From assembly GCA_016199625.1 (NCBI GenBank), contig JACQGI010000039.1:66379-125682 (forward strand): 59,304 nucleotides of DNA, read 5' to 3'. This DNA is from Acidobacteriota bacterium (GTDB lineage Bacteria > Acidobacteriota > Vicinamibacteria > Fen-336). Both the position numbers and the translations under genes were made by a program. The notes under the pieces are model-generated. The model did no database searches. It was not told where the DNA came from and was given only the letters and a program-made list of their open reading frames with translations. Shown in pieces: positions 55,494 to 59,304 of the stretch. Each line of letters begins with the position of its first letter. Positions within the stretch are counted from its first letter, which is position 1.

Positions 55494-55909
55494 ACGAGCG
55501 CCACGGCTTCGATCTCCACCTGGGCGTCGTCCTCGAGGAGCGATTTCACCTCCACGAGGGCCATGGCGGGGAAGTGCTTGCCCAGGCGCCTGCGCCACGC
55601 CTCGCCGACCTGCCGCGCGCGGCGCCGGTACTCGGCCTTGTCGGTCACGTAGACGATCATGCGGGCGACGGACTCGGGCGAGCCGCCGGCCGCCCAGACG
55701 ACGTCGAGGACGTTGTCGAGGGCCTGGGCGAACTGCTCCACGAAGTCCGCGGAGACCATGCGTCCCTCGCGGTTCCAGCCGACCTGGCCGGCAACGAACA
55801 CGAGGTCGCCCCTCCCCTTGATCCCGTTGTTGTACCCGCGGGGCTTGGCGAGGGACTCGGGATTGATCGCGGTGAGCTTCACCTCGGTCTCAGACCACCG
55901 TGCCGCCAT
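55490..55909 (-). CDS. RidA (YjgF/YER057c/UK114) family protein
   Basis: A 139-aa RidA-family protein: LVFVAGQVGWNREG, FVEQFAQALDNVLDVVWAAG, SVARMIVYVTDKAEYRRRAR and FPAMALVEVKSLLEDDAQVE-IEAVA. The arginine that in RidA binds the 2-aminoacrylate carboxylate is not at its usual place (the family R in GxVxxxRxxxxP is replaced), so it belongs to a catabolic Rid subfamily rather than to RidA itself. Its start overlaps the SDR 3' end by 20 bases. In aromatic-amine-type pathways such proteins release amino groups from enamine/imine intermediates. Confidence 0.9.
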   Translation of the reverse strand: MAARWSETEVKLTAINPESLAKPRGYNNGIKGRGDLVFVAGQVGWNREGRMVSADFVEQFAQALDNVLDVVWAAGGSPESVARMIVYVTDKAEYRRRARQVGEAWRRRLGKHFPAMALVEVKSLLEDDAQVEIEAVALV

Positions 55910-56663
55910 CGAGGGACAGCGCCTGGCCCGTGATGCCGCGGGCCGCCTCGGTGCAGAGGAAGAGCACGAGCGCCGAGACCTCCTCGGAGGTGACGAGGCG
56001 TTTCTGCGGGCTCAGGTCCTCGAGCCTCCGGCGGATCTCGACCGCGGGGATCCCGGTCTTCTCGACGATGCGTGCCACCGAGGCGTCGGTCATCGGCGTG
56101 TCCACGTAGCCCGGGCACACCGCGTTGACCGTCACGCCCTTCTGGGCCATCTCGAGGGCCGCGCATTTCGTCAGGCCCAGGACGCCGTGCTTGCTCGCCG
56201 CGTAGGCCGAGACGTACGCGTAGCCGGTCTTTCCCGCGATGGAGGCGACGTTCACGACGCGGCCCCAGCCGCGCTCGGACATCTCGGGCAGCGCCTCGCG
56301 CAGGCAGTAGAACGTCCCCGAGAGGTTGGTCTCGATGGCCGCCCGCCACAGCTCCTCGGTGGTCTTGGGGAGGGGGGCGGACGGAGCCACTCCTGCCCCG
56401 TTCACGAGGACGTCGATGCTGCCCAGGGTCTCGCGGGCCGCCCGGAACAGCGACTTCACCTCCTCGGCGCGGGAGACGTCGGCCACGAAGGCCGCGCCGT
56501 GCACGCCCAGGGCTCTCACCTCGGCGGCGACGCGCTCCACGTCCCCGCGGGTCCGGGCTGCCACCCCCACGTCGGCCCCGGCCCGCGCCAGGTCCAGGGC
56601 CACCGCGCGGCCGATCCCCCGCCCGCCGCCCGTCACGAGGGCCCGTCGTCCCTTGATGTCCAT
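55890..56663 (-). CDS. SDR family oxidoreductase (3-hydroxyacyl-CoA/3-oxoacyl reductase-like)
   Basis: A 257-aa classical SDR: cofactor motif TGGGRGIGRAV, LVNGAGVAP, catalytic serine and YxxxK in VASIAGKTGYAYVSAYAASK, and NAVCPGYVDTPM. With no acidic residue but AARTR after beta2, NADP is more likely than NAD. It is the first gene of the leftward catabolic operon, with the MarR-type operator just upstream, and may oxidise the 3-hydroxyacyl-CoA formed by the hydratase. Confidence 0.93.
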   Translation of the reverse strand: MDIKGRRALVTGGGRGIGRAVALDLARAGADVGVAARTRGDVERVAAEVRALGVHGAAFVADVSRAEEVKSLFRAARETLGSIDVLVNGAGVAPSAPLPKTTEELWRAAIETNLSGTFYCLREALPEMSERGWGRVVNVASIAGKTGYAYVSAYAASKHGVLGLTKCAALEMAQKGVTVNAVCPGYVDTPMTDASVARIVEKTGIPAVEIRRRLEDLSPQKRLVTSEEVSALVLFLCTEAARGITGQALSLDGGTVV

Positions 56664-56763
56664 GACAATTATTTTAAGTCTAAACGATGTCGCGTCGGGG
56701 GAGTCAAGCTATAATCGCGCGCAGCGCCCGGCGGCCCCACCGGCCGGGAGAGCTGGGGGGTGA
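56664..56763. promoter_or_regulatory. divergent promoter region with candidate MarR operator
   Basis: On the minus strand TTGACT (56702-56707) is followed by TTTAGA 17 bases later; the latter begins the inverted repeat TTTAGACTTAAA (56673-56684, 4+4 arms). On the plus strand TATAAT (56710-56715) is a good -10 for the V4R-like genes, with no clear -35. A repressor on the repeat would cover the leftward -10. Confidence 0.5.
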
Positions 56764-57372
56764 ATGGGGGACGACGGTCTCGACGGCCCGCACCTGAGCG
56801 GCCAGATGTTCGTGGCGCGCCTGGAGTTCCTGCGGCGGGAGCACGGCGCCGCCGCCATCAACAGGGTGTTGGCGGCCCTGGCTCCCGACGACCGCGAGCG
56901 CCTGAAGGGCCTCGAGCGCGAGGGGTGGTATCCCTTCGGCCTGCTCGTCCGGTTCGACCGCACCGTCGCCCGGGAGCTGAGGCCCGGGGACCCGTCGATC
57001 TTCGAGCGCCTCGGCGCCGCGTCGTCGGTCGTGCGCAACGAGTGGCTGGGCGAGCACACCTCGCTGGTGAACCCCCACGCCTTCCTCTCCCGGGTGGCGG
57101 AGGAGCACCGCCGGTTCCACACCTTCGGGCGGGGCGAGTACCGGCGGACGGGCTTCAACGAGGGCGAGCTCGCTTTCCGCGAGTATCCCGAGGTGGACGA
57201 GATCTACTGCCGCGGTGCCAGGGGCTACTTGCGGGCGGCGGTGGCGCTGCTGACGGGGGCCGCCGTCGTCGTCGAGGAGCAGGAGTGCCAGTGCCGTGGG
57301 GATGCCTCCTGCCTCTTCCGCATCCGCTGGGCGGCACGCCCGGAGCGGAACGGGGAGCGCGCGGATTCATGA
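56764..57372 (+). CDS. V4R-like sensor protein (copy 1)
   Basis: A 202-aa soluble protein. The C-terminal part (GARGYLRAAVALLTGAAVVV, EEQECQCRGDASCLFRIRW) has the Gly-rich helix and the paired cysteines of V4R-like domains, which bind small hydrophobic ligands or metal. The N-terminal part (VARLEFLRREHGAAAINRVL, EGWYPFGLLVRFDRTVAREL) resembles the DUF2378 group of deltaproteobacteria. The role is unknown. It reads divergently from the catabolic operon. Its TGA overlaps the next ATG by ATGA. Confidence 0.78.
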   Translation: MGDDGLDGPHLSGQMFVARLEFLRREHGAAAINRVLAALAPDDRERLKGLEREGWYPFGLLVRFDRTVARELRPGDPSIFERLGAASSVVRNEWLGEHTSLVNPHAFLSRVAEEHRRFHTFGRGEYRRTGFNEGELAFREYPEVDEIYCRGARGYLRAAVALLTGAAVVVEEQECQCRGDASCLFRIRWAARPERNGERADS

Positions 57373-57950
57373 CGGCCCCTGGCGGGGCGCCCCAACTCAG
57401 AGGCCAGCTCCTGCAGGCGCGGTTACAGTACCTTTCGAAGCAGGGAGAGGCCGCGGGCGAGCGCGTGCTGTCGTCCCTCGCCGCAGAGGACCGGGAGGCC
57501 CTCGGCTCTCTGGACCGCGAGGCGTGGTATCCCTTCGGCCTGCTGATCCGGCTGGACCGCGCCATCGCCCGTGTCCTCGCTCCGGGGGACGAGGGAATCT
57601 TCGAGCGGATGGGGGAGGCGTCGGCCCGCCACCGCACCGAGTGGCTGGGCGAGCACGCGACCCTCGTCAGCCCCCACGGGTTCCTCTCCCGCGCCGCCGA
57701 GGACCACCGGCACTTCCAGGACTTCGGACGCGCGTCGTACCGGCGGACGGGGTTCACGGCCGGCGAGCTGACCTTCGCGGGGTATCCCGAGCTGGACGAG
57801 AGCTACTGCCGGTCGGCGGCCGGCTACTTCCGCGGGAGCGTCGCGCTGCTCACCGGCGGTCCGGTGACGGTCGAAGAGCGCGAGTGCCAGTGCCGCGGCG
57901 ACGCGGCCTGCGTCTTCGCCGTCCGCTGGAGCGGGAAGCCGGCTCGATAG
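57369..57950 (+). CDS. V4R-like sensor protein (copy 2)
   Basis: A 193-aa paralog of the preceding protein, similar along its whole length: WYPFGLLIRLDRAIARVLAP, WLGEHATLVSPHGFLSRAAE, YRRTGFTAGELTFAGYPELD and EERECQCRGDAACVFAVRW. The cysteine pattern CQCRGDxxC is kept. The ATGA overlap with copy 1 shows coupled translation, and the two could form a heterodimer. No output domain is attached. Confidence 0.78.
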   Translation: MTAPGGAPQLRGQLLQARLQYLSKQGEAAGERVLSSLAAEDREALGSLDREAWYPFGLLIRLDRAIARVLAPGDEGIFERMGEASARHRTEWLGEHATLVSPHGFLSRAAEDHRHFQDFGRASYRRTGFTAGELTFAGYPELDESYCRSAAGYFRGSVALLTGGPVTVEERECQCRGDAACVFAVRWSGKPAR

Positions 57951-57980
57951 GAAGCTACGATTCGGCCGCTGTGCGCCGTT

Positions 57981-57999
57981 GCTAGCCGATCTTGCGCAG
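57981..57999. repeat. half copy of the 20-kb palindrome next to the IS
   Basis: GCTAGCCGATCTTGCGCAG lies 30 bases after the V4R gene and 45 bases before the transposase stop. Its first 17 bases are identical to the minus strand of the right arm of the palindrome at 20047-20085. It may be the terminal repeat of the insertion element; the other end is outside the window, so this cannot be tested here. Confidence 0.5.
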
Positions 58000-58043
58000 T
58001 AAGCCGGGTGTGGCGCCCGTAAGTCCTTGAGGATGAGCAAGGG

Positions 58044-59304
58044 CTACCCTGAGGTCTGTACTACATCGGGCCCGGTGAGCGAGTCAGTGCCGACGCGCTC
58101 GGGCAGCTCCAGGCCGAGCTTGGTGAGCAGTTCTGCTTGGAAGGCGTCGGGACGACTCACGCGACGCAGACGCAGCTCACGGCCGTCGACAAGGGGAAGG
58201 ATGATGTCGCCGCTCTTGATGGTGCCGAGAGCGGCGAGGACCTTGCGGGCGGTCATGCCGAGGCCTTTGGCCTTGGCGAGTCCGTCGAGGGTCCGGTACA
58301 TGGCGTAGGCGAGGAAGCAGACGAGCACGTGGGCCTTCACGCGGTCCTCGAGCTGGTGGTAGATGGGCCGGATGGACAGGTCCTGTTTGAGGGTGCGGAA
58401 GGCGGCCTCGGCTGTCGTTGAGCTGCATGTACATGGTCCACAGCTCCTGCTCAGCGTGGTTCTTGAGGTTGGTGCGGAGCAAGTAGGCTCCCTCGCTGTG
58501 GCGTAGGTAGTCAGCCTTCGCCTGGTCCTTCTTCCAGGAGAAGCTGAGGGAGTTCCCATCTCCCTCGACGCCGAAACTGTAGGCGCGGGCGACTCGGGAG
58601 CACTCGAGCTTGAGTCGCCCGAGGCGTTGCTGGAGCACGTCGCGGCTATGCAGGCGGCCCGTCTCGACGGAGGCCTGGATACGAGCGAGGCGCTCCTCGA
58701 TCCGCTTCTCGAAGCGGTCGTGGATCGCAGCCTCCTTCTGCCGGCGGTCCGCCGAGCGGCACAGGATGAAGGTGTCCTCGCTCTCGTCGAGCGAGGGGAC
58801 CTGCTTGACCTCGATCCCCTCCCGCACCGTCTTCCAATCGCCCTCGAGCAGGGCAGCCTCCACCTTACGCAGCAGCGTCCGAGGAGTGCCCACGAGGTAG
58901 AGCCCACCGCTTCGACGGAGTGCCTCCAGGTTTCTCTCGCTGGCCACACCGCGATCGAAGACCCAGATGCGTGAGGCCTTGCCGTAGAGCTGTTCCATCT
59001 TGGCCATCATCCCGTCGAGGGTCGTGGGCTCGGCCTGGTTACCGTGGAAGACCTCGTAGCCCAGGGGTAGCCCGCTCTTCGTCACCACCAGACCAATCAC
59101 GATCTGCACGCAGTCGGGGCGATGGTCACGGGAGTAGCCACGCTGGGCCGAGGGGTTGCTCGCAGCCAGCCCCTCGAAGTACGTGCTCGTGAGGTCGTAG
59201 AGCAGGATGTCGAAGGGCTCCTTGAAGAGCGTCCCAAGTCGGGACTTGAGATGCCCTTCGAGGGCCTCCTTGTGGGGCAAAAGTTCGTCGAGCGCCCGGT
59301 ACAG
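58044..59304 (-). pseudogene. IS4/IS1634-like transposase, frameshifted, cut by the window edge
   Basis: The DDE transposase reads leftward from beyond the right edge (LYRALDEL at 59304). The first acidic motif is YDLTSTYFEGLAAS, the second WVFDRGVASERNLEAL. After MYMQL the frame breaks: an extra base near 58418 turns TTAEAAFRTLKQDLS into an unrelated tail, and the correct frame resumes to give TAEAAFRTLKQDLSIRPIYH, which holds the catalytic glutamate, and ends at 58044. The family is assigned from these motifs (IS1634-type, long DDE with the E in AEAAFRTLK). It is inactive unless the frameshift is a sequencing error. Confidence 0.85.

Overview
The window is a high-GC (roughly 70 %) bacterial chromosome segment, most likely from an Acidobacteriota member. 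The best indicators are a VWFA-related protein of the type common in acidobacteria (34384-36516), an Oar-like TonB-dependent receptor with an N-terminal carboxypeptidase-regulatory domain (36764-39790), Pkn-type kinases fused to beta-propellers, CarD, DUF4388 and PilZ proteins, and many secreted peptidases. Genes are densely packed, often with ATGA/GTGA overlaps, and no gene-free stretch exceeds about 250 bases.

Left part (1-25.4 kb): a deoxyhypusine-synthase-like enzyme, a DUF2400 protein, a queA remnant, an M16 peptidase coupled to a Ser/Thr kinase-WD40 protein, mazG, a GNAT remnant followed by a frameshifted phzF, an M50-type membrane peptidase, an S9 peptidase, tRNA-Leu(CAA), a class-V aminotransferase, a CarD/HU/DUF4388/PilZ regulatory block, a DegT-type aminotransferase, a TauE-DUF1634-HAD operon, and a possible unnamed structured RNA ahead of an alpha/beta hydrolase.

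Middle (25.4-42.6 kb): a leftward series of 4HBT thioesterase, creatininase-like, flavin reductase, membrane protein, M1 and M28 peptidases, outer-membrane protein, TPR and VWFA genes. A TonB-dependent receptor diverges from it and ends in a clear terminator, followed by a second kinase-propeller gene.

Right part (42.6-56.7 kb): every gene reads leftward. First comes an aryl-CoA or acyl-CoA catabolic operon (SDR, RidA, MarR, enoyl-CoA hydratase, acyl-CoA dehydrogenase, PaaA-like diiron protein, small unknown, OYE-type reductase). Then follow a tricorn-like peptidase and two paralogous B12/radical-SAM RiPP maturases. Each maturase is followed within 40 bases by a tiny lysine-rich ORF with a strong ribosome binding site: 16 aa at 44992-45042 and 27 aa at 42616-42699. 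The two peptides share the core PKKKT-(A)-KKKKP. This twin maturase/peptide arrangement is the best candidate for an undescribed system in the window. Two tandem V4R-like sensors and a broken IS transposase, cut by the window edge, close the right end.

Several genes are visibly damaged: queA and the GNAT gene have internal deletions, phzF, the upstream maturase and the transposase have single-base frameshifts, and the first kinase has no ordinary start codon. From one sequence, true decay cannot be separated from assembly error.
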